This document shows positions 18,077 to 26,229 of a DNA stretch of 64,000 nt, in pieces. The notes under the pieces were generated by a model. The model was given only the letters and a program-made list of their open reading frames with translations. It did no database searches and was not told the origin of the DNA. Position 1 is the stretch's first letter. Every line of letters starts with the position of its first letter. This stretch comes from Emcibacteraceae bacterium (lineage in GTDB: Bacteria > Pseudomonadota > Alphaproteobacteria > Sphingomonadales > Emcibacteraceae), in NCBI GenBank assembly GCA_041396985.1, contig JAWKXO010000003.1:124001-188000 (forward strand), given 5' to 3'. Made by a program: the position numbers and the translations under genes.

Positions 18077-18457
18077 ATGAGTAAAGTTAGAGTTTTAAAA
18101 GTATTTGTATCAGTAATGTTGGCATCACTTATTGCAGTCACAGGTTTTGCTGCAACAGCAAATGCTGCAGATATCAGCGGGTGGCAAAATGAAGTAAACG
18201 AAGCAATTGCTAAAAAGCAGGTTTATCCTCGTGCAGCTCTTCGCAAAGAAATTGAAGGTAATGTAAAAGTTGAAATTCAAGTAGACCGTGAAGGTAATAT
18301 TGTTGCTCAAAATATCAAAACTTCTTCTGGTGAAGATATCTTGGACAGAGAAGTGCCAAAGCTTTTAAAGCGCGTTAGCCCACTTCCAAAACCACCAGCG
18401 GATGCAGCTGACAGTCAACTGACTTTTGTTGTTCCGCTTGCTTGGACAATTAAATAA
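18077..18457 (+). CDS. Small secreted TonB C-terminal-domain protein, copy 2
   Basis: A 126-residue paralogue of the gene 420 bp upstream, identical in length. The signal peptide ends at TANA/ADISGW. The shared blocks are AIAKKQ-x-YPRAALRKE, VDREGNIVAQ, DILDRE-x-PKLL and PLAW. Differences concentrate in the signal peptide and in surface charges (more Lys and Asn here). It carries its own promoter region and terminator. A role with a TonB-dependent or other envelope system is possible but not shown. Confidence 0.85.
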   Translation: MSKVRVLKVFVSVMLASLIAVTGFAATANAADISGWQNEVNEAIAKKQVYPRAALRKEIEGNVKVEIQVDREGNIVAQNIKTSSGEDILDREVPKLLKRVSPLPKPPADAADSQLTFVVPLAWTIK

Positions 18458-18508
18458 TTTAATTGCAGTATATTATACCTAAATCGGGTATTTTTATTCT
18501 TTATTTTC

Positions 18509-18542
18509 AAGGCCTTGAAAAGTTTTTTTTCAAGGCCTTTTC
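18509..18542 (+). terminator. Terminator after TonB-C copy 2
   Basis: AAGGCCTTGAAAA and TTTTCAAGGCCTT make a 13-bp perfect stem with a T-rich loop and a TTTTC tail, ending the copy 2 transcript before the DUF1013 gene. Confidence 0.85.
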
Positions 18543-18609
18543 AATTGTGTAAACTGTCTCTATGCTGCGTTTAATGATTCATTAAAATTATGATATTTTA
18601 GGAGAAGTT

Positions 18610-19164
18610 ATGACAGAGCCTTTGATGCCATTGGCTACAGGTGTTTGGCTTGTGGATAATACAAGCCTCAGTTTTGCTCAAATTGCAAAATTTTGCGGTT
18701 TACATGAACTTGAGGTACAGGGGATTGCGGATGAACAGGTGGCAGTAAATATAGTAGGCCTAGACCCTGTTGCTAACGGTCAGTTAACCTGGGAAGAAAT
18801 TGAACGGTGTCAGAATGACCCGAATGCAAATCTGCAGATCGTCATTGATGATGTGCCGGCAAAAACGAGAAGCGGCGGCGCAAAATATACACCGGTATCC
18901 AAAAGACAAGATAAACCAGATGCTATTGCATGGCTGCTCAGACACCATCCTGAGCTAACGGATGCTCAAATTTCTAAAATTGTTGGCACTACAAAACCGA
19001 CAATTACCGCTATTCGTGAAAGAACACATTGGAATATGAGCAATATTAAACCAATTGACCCGGTTTTGCTTGGCTTATGCAAACAGACTGAATTGGATGC
19101 AGCGGTAAAAAAAGCAGCTCCGCGTCGTGCCCAAGTTGAAGATGAAGGGCAAAATGCTGAATAA
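18610..19164 (+). CDS. DUF1013 family regulator (TrcR-like)
   Basis: A 184-residue protein of the alphaproteobacterial DUF1013 family. The N-terminal half (MPLATGVWLVDNTSLSFAQI, then CGLHELEVQGIADE) and the second half (DAIAWLLRHHPELTDAQISK, IVGTTKPTITAIRERTHWN) both look like helix-turn-helix-type segments. From memory, the Caulobacter homologue was described as a transcription-linked factor associated with RNA polymerase; I state this with caution. The ATG follows TAGGAG. The Ala/Lys-rich tail is probably disordered. Confidence 0.82.
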   Translation: MTEPLMPLATGVWLVDNTSLSFAQIAKFCGLHELEVQGIADEQVAVNIVGLDPVANGQLTWEEIERCQNDPNANLQIVIDDVPAKTRSGGAKYTPVSKRQDKPDAIAWLLRHHPELTDAQISKIVGTTKPTITAIRERTHWNMSNIKPIDPVLLGLCKQTELDAAVKKAAPRRAQVEDEGQNAE

Positions 19165-19201
19165 GCGTTAGAAATTTTTCTCAAATTTTAATGCAAAACA
19201 T

Positions 19202-19232
19202 AAAAAAACCCGCCTGTAACGAGGCGGGTTTT
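19202..19232. terminator. Bidirectional terminator
   Basis: CCCGCCT (19209-19215) and AGGCGGG (19222-19228) are flanked by seven A residues on the left and TTTT on the right, so the hairpin terminates both the DUF1013 gene (plus) and the convergent YdcH-like gene (minus). Confidence 0.9.
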
Positions 19233-19249
19233 GACTTTAAAGGCACTGT

Positions 19250-19417
19250 TTATTGTGCTTTTAATCGCGTCATTTCGTCTTTCAGGACCAGTTTTTCTTT
19301 CTTCAGCTCGTTTAAAACAGTACTGTCAGGTGCCGGACGATTTTCTTCTAAATGTATTTTTTCATCTAAAGCGGCATGTTTTCTTGAAAGTGCATTGATA
19401 TGAGCTTCTGAATGCAT
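19250..19417 (-). CDS. YdcH-like (DUF465) small protein, copy 1
   Basis: A 55-residue helical protein read from the minus strand. It starts MHSEAHINALSRKHAALDEK and ends LNELKKEKLVLKDEMTRLKA-Q, the heptad pattern of the DUF465/YdcH coiled-coil family of unknown function. A GGAGAC ribosome-binding site stands 6 nt before the ATG. It converges on the DUF1013 gene with a shared terminator. A second member lies about 1 kb away beyond ubiX. Confidence 0.88.
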   Translation of the reverse strand: MHSEAHINALSRKHAALDEKIHLEENRPAPDSTVLNELKKEKLVLKDEMTRLKAQ

Positions 19418-19776
19418 ATTTTGGTCTCCTAATTAATATTGTTGTAATCAGATCTTTGCTGTTCATTTTTAAGTATGCTGATAATAAGTTTAGATTGTGT
19501 GAATAATGGGGCGAATTGATTTCGCGTTAGGGGAATTGTCTGATTTTTGAAATTTGGCAAAGTGGCCATATATATTCCCTGTATTATTCAAAACACTCAG
19601 CTTGGTCTGTGAATTAAATCACATTACAGCACTTATAATTACATCATAGTTTTCTGCATTTGTCATCTGTTCCTGGGAAAAATCGAACTTATTTCGCTGA
19701 AACAAATACAAACTGTGTATAAATTTCAATTATTTTGATATAAACGACAACAGATTTAAATAAGGTGGTTTTATTA
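19418..19776. other. Intergenic region between ydcH-like gene and ubiX
   Basis: About 360 bp without a convincing gene. It lies between divergently transcribed genes, so it must carry both promoters. An AAGG-type ribosome-binding site precedes the ubiX ATG at 19777. No riboswitch or repeat was recognised. Confidence 0.5.
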
Positions 19777-20346
19777 ATGAAAGATGGTCAAAAGCGACTC
19801 ATTGTCGGAATCAGTGGAGCGTCTGGTATTCAATATGGTATAAGGCTTCTGGAATTTTTGAAAGAGGCTGACGTAGAGAGCCATTTAATACTTTCAAAGG
19901 CAGCTGCTGTTACCGCAAGTCTCGAAACAGATAAGAAAATTTCAGAGATAAATGCACTGGCAAGCGTTGTCCATAAGGTAGATGATATCAGTGCTTCGGT
20001 TGCCAGTGGGTCATTTAAAACATCTGGGATGCTGATCGTTCCCTGCTCCGTTAAAACCATGTCTGAAATTAATACAGGGGTGACGTCCACATTACTGACA
20101 CGTGCGGCAGATGTGACACTAAAAGAACGTCGCAAACTGGTCTTAATGGTTCGTGAAACCCCCCTTCATCTGGGCCATTTAAAAACGATGACGTCCCTAA
20201 GTGAGATGGGGGCAGTTATTTATCCACCAGTGCCGGCACTTTACAGTAAGCCGGCAACGATAGATGAAATGATTGATCAGACTTTAAGCCGTATACTTGA
20301 TTTGTTTGATATCGAAACAGGCCGTCTTAAAAGGTGGAAATCTTAA
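19777..20346 (+). CDS. ubiX: Flavin prenyltransferase UbiX
   Basis: UbiX makes the prenylated FMN cofactor needed by the UbiD decarboxylase of ubiquinone synthesis. The flavin-binding start LIVGISGASGIQYGIRLLEF, the middle segment VPCSVKTMSEINTG and the late block LVLMVRETPLHLGHLKTM with PPVPALYSKP are characteristic. The open frame could start at GTG 19765, but ATG 19777 has the better spaced AAGGTGG, giving 189 residues, the family length. ubiD is not in this window. Confidence 0.95.
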   Translation: MKDGQKRLIVGISGASGIQYGIRLLEFLKEADVESHLILSKAAAVTASLETDKKISEINALASVVHKVDDISASVASGSFKTSGMLIVPCSVKTMSEINTGVTSTLLTRAADVTLKERRKLVLMVRETPLHLGHLKTMTSLSEMGAVIYPPVPALYSKPATIDEMIDQTLSRILDLFDIETGRLKRWKS

Positions 20347-20421
20347 TTGCTGATATCTTTTTAATAAAGTCGTTAGAGTTATGGTATACTCTAAAGCATA
20401 GCAACAACTGGGCTGTTAAAA

Positions 20422-20625
20422 ATGAATATTGATGAAGGTGATATTTTAGAAAAAATTCAACAGTTAAGGGTGCAGCATCGTGACCTTGATGATGCTATTA
20501 CAGCGCTTATTTATTCGGGTACCAGTAATATGCTTCAGATTAAAAGGCTTAAAAAACAGAAACTGATGCTGAAAGATAAAATTGCCCAACTGGAAGATCA
20601 GCTTTTGCCCGATATTATTGCTTAA
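20422..20625 (+). CDS. YdcH-like (DUF465) small protein, copy 2
   Basis: A 67-residue acidic/basic helical protein: ILEKIQQLRVQHRDLDDAI followed by IKRLKKQKLMLKDKIAQLED. The last part is the DUF465 signature (LKKxKLxLKDxI), shared with copy 1. Function is unknown; a small coiled-coil dimer is likely. It follows ubiX by 75 bp and may be cotranscribed. It converges with the diguanylate cyclase gene (1-bp gap). Confidence 0.85.
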   Translation: MNIDEGDILEKIQQLRVQHRDLDDAITALIYSGTSNMLQIKRLKKQKLMLKDKIAQLEDQLLPDIIA

Positions 20626-20626
20626 A

Positions 20627-21367
20627 TCAGTCGCCATCTTTTTTCATTGATTGCTTGTGAGTATACATTTTTTTATCGGCATGATCGAGTGCCTGATCCG
20701 GGCTTAATCCGGAATGGAGCGGATATACACCAAAAGCTATCTTGATAGGAATTTTATTGCCATTCAAAATAAGCGGATTTTCCTCCAGCATTTTGAGGAT
20801 TTGCAAAGCTTTGGCAGTGGCATTTTCTTCAGTCGCCTTTGGCAGGATAATGCCGAATTCATCGCCGCCCAATCGGCCGATAATATCCGAATCACGTAAA
20901 CCGGAAATCATGATTTTTGCCAGGTGAACAAGTGCTTCGTCACCGGCTTTATGTCCATGTGTATCATTAATGCCCTTAAGGTCATTCATATCAAGGAATA
21001 TAAGAGAGCTGTTAATGCCATAACGATCCGAATAGGAAATCATTCGGGTCATTTCACGGACAAAGGCACGGCGATTTGATATTTCAATCAGACTGTCCTG
21101 ATCAGCAAGGCGTTCCAATTCGGAAATGCGCCGATGCGCAATTTCAAGTTCATGACGCATATTTTCAACTTCAGCCATCAGTGTCATTATGGCATCACGA
21201 ACTTTTGGTGTCATTTCAGCCTGAGGAATTCCCAGAATACTGGTTGTATCCTGAATATTACGAACAGAAGAAACTGAAGATGAAGAAGAAAGGCTGCCGC
21301 TTCGTTCAATCGTCTTGCGGCGGATAGGCTGTGCCCGGTCTGTATTGCTGGTACCTTGTATTTTCAT
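20627..21367 (-). CDS. Diguanylate cyclase with inhibitory site
   Basis: A 246-residue cytoplasmic protein that should make cyclic di-GMP. A Ser-rich N-terminal stretch (residues 23-35) and a short coiled coil (about 62-88) precede one GGDEF domain. The active site GGDEF is intact (167-171). The product-inhibition I-site RxxD is present (RDSD, 158-161) five residues before it. No sensory domain or membrane segment is visible, so dimerization through the coiled coil probably controls activity. The target process is unknown; the Tad pilus 8 kb away is a speculative candidate. Confidence 0.93.
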   Translation of the reverse strand: MKIQGTSNTDRAQPIRRKTIERSGSLSSSSSVSSVRNIQDTTSILGIPQAEMTPKVRDAIMTLMAEVENMRHELEIAHRRISELERLADQDSLIEISNRRAFVREMTRMISYSDRYGINSSLIFLDMNDLKGINDTHGHKAGDEALVHLAKIMISGLRDSDIIGRLGGDEFGIILPKATEENATAKALQILKMLEENPLILNGNKIPIKIAFGVYPLHSGLSPDQALDHADKKMYTHKQSMKKDGD

Positions 21368-21616
21368 ATAATCAGATAACCTTAAATCCCGACATTCATC
21401 TATAAGTTTCTTTATAAACTGATATAACAGATTTAACGCATAGTATCAGTATGTTGCAGTTAAATTGTTATTAAAAACCTACCATTTGTATTTTTTCTGT
21501 TAAAAGATATCATTTGGACATTAAGAATGCCACTGTAAACTTGCCTATCCGGACGGGATCGTTATAATCCACTTTTTTAATTTATAGTGTTACAAGCAGT
21601 ATTTGAAGGAACAGGC

Positions 21617-22108
21617 ATGAGCGAAAACACACCCGTTGTTGGCGTAATTATGGGGAGCCAATCGGATTGGCCCATTATGAAAAATGCTGTTGAGGTTCTC
21701 AAAGAGCTGGGTGTATCTGTTGAAAGCCGGATAGTCTCAGCGCATCGTACGCCAGAGCGTCTTTATGAATATGCCAAATCGGCAAAAGAAAGAGGTCTTA
21801 AGGTTATCGTCGCCGGTGCGGGCGGAGCCGCACACTTGCCGGGTATGGCGGCGTCAATGACGCTACTGCCAGTTTTCGGCGTACCAATTGAAAGCAAAGC
21901 TCTTAAAGGTATGGATAGTCTGCTTTCAATTGTCCAGATGCCGGGTGGGATTCCTGTCGGGACCCTTTCTATTGGTGTAGCAGGGGCTAAAAATGCTGGC
22001 TTGCTGGCGGCTTCCGTAATTGCCCTTGACGATGAAACTGTCGCAAACAATCTAAAAGCCTGGCGTGAGCGTCAATCGGCATCAGTTGCCGAGTTTCCGG
22101 TTGACTGA
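21617..22108 (+). CDS. purE: 5-(carboxyamino)imidazole ribonucleotide mutase
   Basis: Class I PurE converts N5-CAIR to CAIR in purine synthesis, paired with PurK encoded next. PVVGVIMGSQSDWPIMKNA, the active-site loop SAHRTPERLYEYA and AGAGGAAHLPGM are the class I PurE signatures. The open frame extends to a GTG at 21587, but ATG 21617 with GAAGGA upstream gives 163 residues, the normal length, so I use it. The stop is 3 bp before the purK start. Confidence 0.97.
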   Translation: MSENTPVVGVIMGSQSDWPIMKNAVEVLKELGVSVESRIVSAHRTPERLYEYAKSAKERGLKVIVAGAGGAAHLPGMAASMTLLPVFGVPIESKALKGMDSLLSIVQMPGGIPVGTLSIGVAGAKNAGLLAASVIALDDETVANNLKAWRERQSASVAEFPVD

Positions 22109-22111
22109 AAT

Positions 22112-23191
22112 ATGAGCGTTTTATCACCCGGATCAACCATTGGCATATTAGGGGGTGGCCAGCTCGGGCGAATGTTGTCGATCGCAGCGTCCCGTCTTGG
22201 ATATAAATGCCATATTTATTGCCCAGAAATAAACAGTCCAGCATCACAAGTATCTGCGCAAGTGACCCATGCTTCATACGAAGATACTGATCAGCTTGAA
22301 AAATTTGCACTGTCTGTAGACGTTATTACATATGAATTTGAAAATATCCCCGTTGCTACCGTAGAATTTCTGTCTGAAAGAAAACCTGTGTTCCCGGGCT
22401 CAAAAGTACTTGAAGTATCCCAGGACAGACTAAAGGAAAAAGAATTTATAAATTCCCTCGGTATTGAAACGGCTCCTTTTAAGGGGGTTTCGAACATTGA
22501 AGAAACGTTGGGTGCCCTTCAAACAATAAATTATCCGGCAGTCCTAAAAACCAGGAGGTTTGGGTATGACGGCAAAGGGCAGGCCATTCTTAAATCTCCG
22601 GAAGACCTCAAAGCCGCTTTTGAGAAACTTGACAGCAATGAAATTATTTTAGAGGGTTTTGTTGATTTTGAACTGGAAATATCAGTGATTGCGGCTCGGG
22701 GGCAGGACGGCGAAATTAAATGTTATGTTCCTGTGGAAAATAAACACAAAAACCATATTCTTGATATTTCAATTGCTCCTGCCAGAATTGATGATGAGTT
22801 AAAAAATGAAGCTGTTTTATATGCGAAAAAAATAATTGAAAATATTGATTATGTTGGCGTGTTGACGGTTGAATTTTTTGTTTCATCAAATGAGCCACGA
22901 CTGAGAGTTAATGAAATTGCGCCACGCGTTCATAATTCTGGCCACTGGACGATTGAGGCCTGCACGACAAGTCAATTTGAACAGCATATTCGGTCAATAT
23001 GCGGTCTTCCGTTAGGGGATGTTGATTTTACTGGTGAGGCACGGATGATCAATCTGATTGGCGAGGATATTCTTCAATTTCATGATCTGGTGTCCCAGGC
23101 AGAAAATTATGTTCACCATTACGGAAAATCAGAGGTGAAGGAAGGGCGAAAAATGGGGCATATAACCCGTCTATATCCGGATAAAGATTAA
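22112..23191 (+). CDS. purK: N5-carboxyaminoimidazole ribonucleotide synthase
   Basis: ATP-grasp enzyme (359 residues) that makes N5-CAIR from AIR, bicarbonate and ATP, feeding PurE. IGILGGGQLGRMLSIAASRL is the N-terminal preATP-grasp signature. LKTRRFGYDGKGQ is the flexible ATP loop, and VEFFVSS.. with NEIAPRVHNSGHWT provides the metal ligands. It is coupled to purE with a 3-bp gap and overlaps the convergent COQ9-family gene by 4 bp at its 3' end. Confidence 0.97.
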   Translation: MSVLSPGSTIGILGGGQLGRMLSIAASRLGYKCHIYCPEINSPASQVSAQVTHASYEDTDQLEKFALSVDVITYEFENIPVATVEFLSERKPVFPGSKVLEVSQDRLKEKEFINSLGIETAPFKGVSNIEETLGALQTINYPAVLKTRRFGYDGKGQAILKSPEDLKAAFEKLDSNEIILEGFVDFELEISVIAARGQDGEIKCYVPVENKHKNHILDISIAPARIDDELKNEAVLYAKKIIENIDYVGVLTVEFFVSSNEPRLRVNEIAPRVHNSGHWTIEACTTSQFEQHIRSICGLPLGDVDFTGEARMINLIGEDILQFHDLVSQAENYVHHYGKSEVKEGRKMGHITRLYPDKD

Positions 23192-23871
23192 CTGCCGTAG
23201 CGTTTTTTACCAAGTTCGCGCCAGATATTGGGAAATTTTGGTTTCTTGCTGCGGCATTTAGCCTTTAATTTCTCAATCTGCATGACATTTTCAATTCTTC
23301 GATCCAGAAAATCCCATGTATCAGCATTATTTTCACTTTCATCACCGAGCCAGTATAAAAATGTGCTGGAATAGACGGCACTTAATGTCATTCTTTTGGT
23401 ATAGAAGTTGAAATCGGTGGAAGTATCATTAATCGTCTTCCAGATAAGATCAACTGTTCGGTAAAGTATCCTGAGACTTGTATAATAATTTCCGGGAAGG
23501 GCAAGAAAAGCAACCGTTCTTCTTACCGCTTCTTTATGGGGTTGTTCAGATAACAGTCTGAATTTTACAAGTGCAGTAATTTTTTCTCGAATTTTTAAGC
23601 TATTCAGGTCTATTTTGGCGGCCTGGTGAACCATGGCTATGTCACATTTCTGTGCATAAAAATCAATCATTTCAATGACGCCATCTGGAAAAGCTAAATC
23701 AACTATAGCACTGGATATACCAATATTCTCTGCTGCCTGATTTAAGGTCTTTTCCGACCAGCCATCAAATGCAACGTGATCCAGCGCCGCTTCCAGTAGC
23801 GAATCGCGATATTCGTCGGGTGTTTTATCTGATGTCTTTTTGCTCATATTCCTAATATGGGCATCAAACAT
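23188..23871 (-). CDS. COQ9-family protein (ubiquinone synthesis)
   Basis: A 227-residue protein of the COQ9 family. In mitochondria COQ9 binds isoprenoid lipid and presents substrate to COQ7. The TetR-like N-terminal helix bundle (RDSLLEAALDHVAFDGWSEK, LNQAAENIGISSAIVDLAFP) and the C-terminal COQ9 region (SSTFLYWLGDESENNADTWD, FLDRRIENVMQIEK) are both clear. It could be misread as a TetR regulator, but the C-terminal WLGD/DFLDRRI block argues against that. Start M1 or M9 is undecided. It is divergent from rpsU, a common alphaproteobacterial arrangement. Confidence 0.88.
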   Translation of the reverse strand: MFDAHIRNMSKKTSDKTPDEYRDSLLEAALDHVAFDGWSEKTLNQAAENIGISSAIVDLAFPDGVIEMIDFYAQKCDIAMVHQAAKIDLNSLKIREKITALVKFRLLSEQPHKEAVRRTVAFLALPGNYYTSLRILYRTVDLIWKTINDTSTDFNFYTKRMTLSAVYSSTFLYWLGDESENNADTWDFLDRRIENVMQIEKLKAKCRSKKPKFPNIWRELGKKRYGS

Positions 23872-24018
23872 AAAATCGTAAAGACTATTTTTAATAAAAA
23901 TGGCTTAAATTATAGAAAAAGCTTCACAAGTCGCCTTTGATTTGATAGAAAGCGGGCTTCTTTGAAACATACGTTTCTTTGATGTAAACACAAACCAGAA
24001 AGGAGTGTGACTATAACC

Positions 24019-24225
24019 ATGCAGGTTATTGTCCGCGATAATAACGTTGATCAAGCGCTTCGCGCTCTGAAGAAAAAACTTCAGCGTGAAGGGGTGTACC
24101 GTGAAATGAAAATGCGCCGTTTTTATGAAAAGCCTTCCGAAAAGAAAGCCCGTGAGAATGCCGCTGCAGTTCGCAGATCCCGTAAACTTGACCGTAAACG
24201 TCTCGAGCGCGACGGCGCAGTTTAA
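24019..24225 (+). CDS. rpsU: 30S ribosomal protein S21
   Basis: Small basic 30S protein, 68 residues from ATG 24019. The sequence runs MQVIVRDNNVDQALRALKKK, then LQREGVYREMKMRRFYEKPS, diagnostic for S21. The frame also opens at GTG 24007, but AGGAG at 24001-24005 touches that codon, so the ATG is the real start. It is transcribed alone with a terminator 24 bp after the stop. Unlike in E. coli it is not linked to dnaG-rpoD, which lie about 23 kb away. Confidence 0.97.
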   Translation: MQVIVRDNNVDQALRALKKKLQREGVYREMKMRRFYEKPSEKKARENAAAVRRSRKLDRKRLERDGAV

Positions 24226-24248
24226 GCTTTTAGCGTTACTATAAATTC

Positions 24249-24286
24249 AAAAGCCGTCCTCAGAATAATTGAGAGACGGCTTTTTT
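24249..24286 (+). terminator. rpsU terminator
   Basis: AAAAGCCGTC-CTC pairs with GAG-A-GACGGCTTTT around a 9-nt AT-rich loop and ends in six T residues. Confidence 0.9.
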
Positions 24287-24313
24287 ATTAAGAATATGTT
24301 TTGATAGGCTGTG

Positions 24314-24958
24314 ATGAAATTTTTAGCTTTAATATTTTCTGTGCTTCTCGTTTCAGGATGTTCTTCAACCAACCCTGAATTAATACATCATGCCGACAAC
24401 TTAAATAGTCACGAATATTTTGGTGTTTGTTACGGATATGGCTGTAAATTTTACCAAAAAACAGGCTTAACTGATCAGGAATGGCAGAAAGTCAGGAATA
24501 TTTTTTCTCCAGCGGCAGAAACAGCTGAGCAGGAGAGAGGCATGATTGCCAAATCGATTGCCCTGATTGAACAAATAATTGGCCCCAAAACAGGGACTGA
24601 TCAGGATAATGCCGGCGCAGTAATCATTAATTTTAATACAAAAAACCAGATGGACTGTATTGATGAGGCCTTTAATACCACAAGCTATCTATATCTGATG
24701 CGCCATGACGGCCTGATTAGGTTTCATACGCTAGGGGCTCACCTTAGACGCGGGGTAAGTGACTTCAGTTATCCGCATAGCACCGCGACAATCCATGAAA
24801 TCAGCCTTCCTATTGTCGTCGAAGGTGAAGGGCATTATGTCGTTGATTCATGGTTTCACAAAAATGGAGCGTTGCCGGAAATTATTCCGGCTCATACCTG
24901 GAAAAGCCGCTGGCATCCGAAAGAAAAAAGAGAGCGTTATAATTTTTCAGCGTCATAA
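24314..24958 (+). CDS. Putative lipoprotein of unknown function
   Basis: A protein of about 214 residues with a lipoprotein signal: LALIFSVLLVSGC, lipidation likely at the Cys of LVSGC followed by SSTN. I do not recognise the family. Features include GVCYGYGCKFYQ (two Cys close together), NFNTKNQMDCIDEAFNTTSY and a C-terminal VVEGEGHYVVDSWFHKNG..WKSRWHP region that looks enzymatic or binding-like, with several conserved-looking His/Asp. ATG 24314 is preferred to GTG 24311. The end overlaps the convergent 59-residue gene by 22 bp. Confidence 0.7.
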   Translation: MKFLALIFSVLLVSGCSSTNPELIHHADNLNSHEYFGVCYGYGCKFYQKTGLTDQEWQKVRNIFSPAAETAEQERGMIAKSIALIEQIIGPKTGTDQDNAGAVIINFNTKNQMDCIDEAFNTTSYLYLMRHDGLIRFHTLGAHLRRGVSDFSYPHSTATIHEISLPIVVEGEGHYVVDSWFHKNGALPEIIPAHTWKSRWHPKEKRERYNFSAS

Positions 24959-25116
24959 TCTGAAAAATCCCAGTCTTTTGCCGTATTGATTTGTTCCAGA
25001 AATAAATTCTCGGCGGATGCCACAGCTTCTTCTTCGCTATCTGCGTTGACTTTGGTAACCCAGTAAAATGTTCCTCTGGGCAAATCGGATTTCAGAGTGA
25101 CTTTATATGCAGACAT
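24937..25116 (-). CDS. Small acidic protein, 59 residues
   Basis: Read on the minus strand: starts MSAYKVTLKSDLPRGTFYWV, continues TKVNADSEEEAVASAENLF, ends WDFSDYDAEK-L. The beta-strand plus acidic helix pattern looks like a small conserved alphaproteobacterial protein (DUF4170-like), though I cannot confirm the family. An AGGA lies 8 nt before the ATG. Its last 22 bp overlap the end of the convergent lipoprotein gene. Composition and reading frame support a real gene. Confidence 0.65.
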   Translation of the reverse strand: MSAYKVTLKSDLPRGTFYWVTKVNADSEEEAVASAENLFLEQINTAKDWDFSDYDAEKL

Positions 25117-25196
25117 ATTAAATATCCTGTTTGAATATTGTTGGTGAACTTTCTATACTCTTTTAACAATCCAGAGACAATCATAATGAGTTCAGT

Positions 25197-25496
25197 ATGG
25201 CGAATAAAGACCAACCTACGCGAAAACCCCTTAGACAAAGGGTCACTGACCGGAAACTTGGCATTAAAGAGGTAAGGCCATTAAGTGAAAGAAAAAAACG
25301 GTTATTAAGGGTAGCCGTTCTTTTATTGACGGCACTACAATATTCAGGGCTTTTATTTTTGCTCTTATCCCTCGGGGGGATTGTTACCGAGAATTATGAA
25401 ATTCATAATATGCAGTTATTAACACTATACTGTGCGATGTTTCTTGTCGGTCGCTTCGGTTTGATGATCATAAAATCTGTGTTTATGTTCAGATAA
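25197..25496 (+). CDS. Small two-helix membrane protein
   Basis: Unrecognised 99-residue protein. A highly basic N-terminus (residues 1-40, rich in Lys and Arg) precedes two hydrophobic helices (LLRVAVLLLTALQYSGLLFL and LLTLYCAMFLVGRFGLMII). Positive charges suggest the N-terminus is cytoplasmic. It is monocistronic, with the hypothetical gene at 25548-26177 converging on it. Nothing indicates function. Confidence 0.6.
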   Translation: MANKDQPTRKPLRQRVTDRKLGIKEVRPLSERKKRLLRVAVLLLTALQYSGLLFLLLSLGGIVTENYEIHNMQLLTLYCAMFLVGRFGLMIIKSVFMFR

Positions 25497-25547
25497 AAAA
25501 ACAGGGCGTTTTTCAGACGCCTCGTTTTTGAAGATTTTTAGCCCACT

Positions 25548-26177
25548 TTATTTTTTTTCGGTCTTTTTATCGCTTGCGACCTTTTTATCAGCTGACTTTT
25601 TCGCGGGTGCTTTTTTTTCTTCAGGCTTTTCTTTTACTTCTTTCCATTGATCGGGGAAAAGATGATAATGTGCTTTGTTTACGGCATCACTTACTGATTT
25701 AAGTGTGGTCATGACATTATCCATGTGAAACCCTTTGCCGCGGTAAACATATATTTTGCTGACGGTATCAAATGAACGGAAAATATTGTCGATCTTGACA
25801 TCTTTATGCTGGCTTTTTCCAAGGTCGCCAATAAAATCATACAAAATATATTTCCCGGCAGTTTTTTTGACCCATTCTTCATTTGCCTCATCACAATGAT
25901 CAAAAATACTCTGAACATCCTGATTATTTAAGGGGTGATCTTCGGGTATGCCCAGAAACTTCCTTAATGCTTCTGCTCTTGCTTTTCCTTTTTTGCGTGG
26001 GGCCCACAATATTTTGGAAATTTGTGAAGCGGCACAGAAAATAGACTGCAGAGACATGAAAACACCGACACTGCTGTTTTGTTCCAGGGTCTGGTTAAGT
26101 ATTCCGATATTTCCTTCGATATATGTGAACTGGTTTCTCAGTTCATGTATATGTAAGCCAAGTTTATTAAGGTCCAT
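25548..26177 (-). CDS. Unrecognised protein with Lys-rich tail
   Basis: A 209-residue cytoplasmic protein. The N-terminal half is helical (LGLHIHELRNQFTYIEGNIG, VFMSLQSIFCAASQISKIL) and begins with an HELRNQF motif faintly like a histidine-kinase H-box, without an ATPase domain. The middle contains ALRKFLGIPEDHPL. The last ~35 residues are a low-complexity Lys/Ala/Glu tail (KKAPAKKSADKKVASDKKTE) like those on nucleoid- or polymer-binding proteins. It lies 53 bp upstream of nothing on its strand, and downstream of the SCP2 gene. Confidence 0.55.
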   Translation of the reverse strand: MDLNKLGLHIHELRNQFTYIEGNIGILNQTLEQNSSVGVFMSLQSIFCAASQISKILWAPRKKGKARAEALRKFLGIPEDHPLNNQDVQSIFDHCDEANEEWVKKTAGKYILYDFIGDLGKSQHKDVKIDNIFRSFDTVSKIYVYRGKGFHMDNVMTTLKSVSDAVNKAHYHLFPDQWKEVKEKPEEKKAPAKKSADKKVASDKKTEKK

Positions 26178-26229
26178 ATTGGTCCTTCCTTTTATCTCAG
26201 TTAATTATTTCTTGAAATGTTATATATCC

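Noticed and set aside
23188..23871. TetR-family repressor
   Set aside because: The N-terminal bundle resembles TetR, but the WLGD and DFLDRRI blocks and the position beside rpsU fit COQ9 better.
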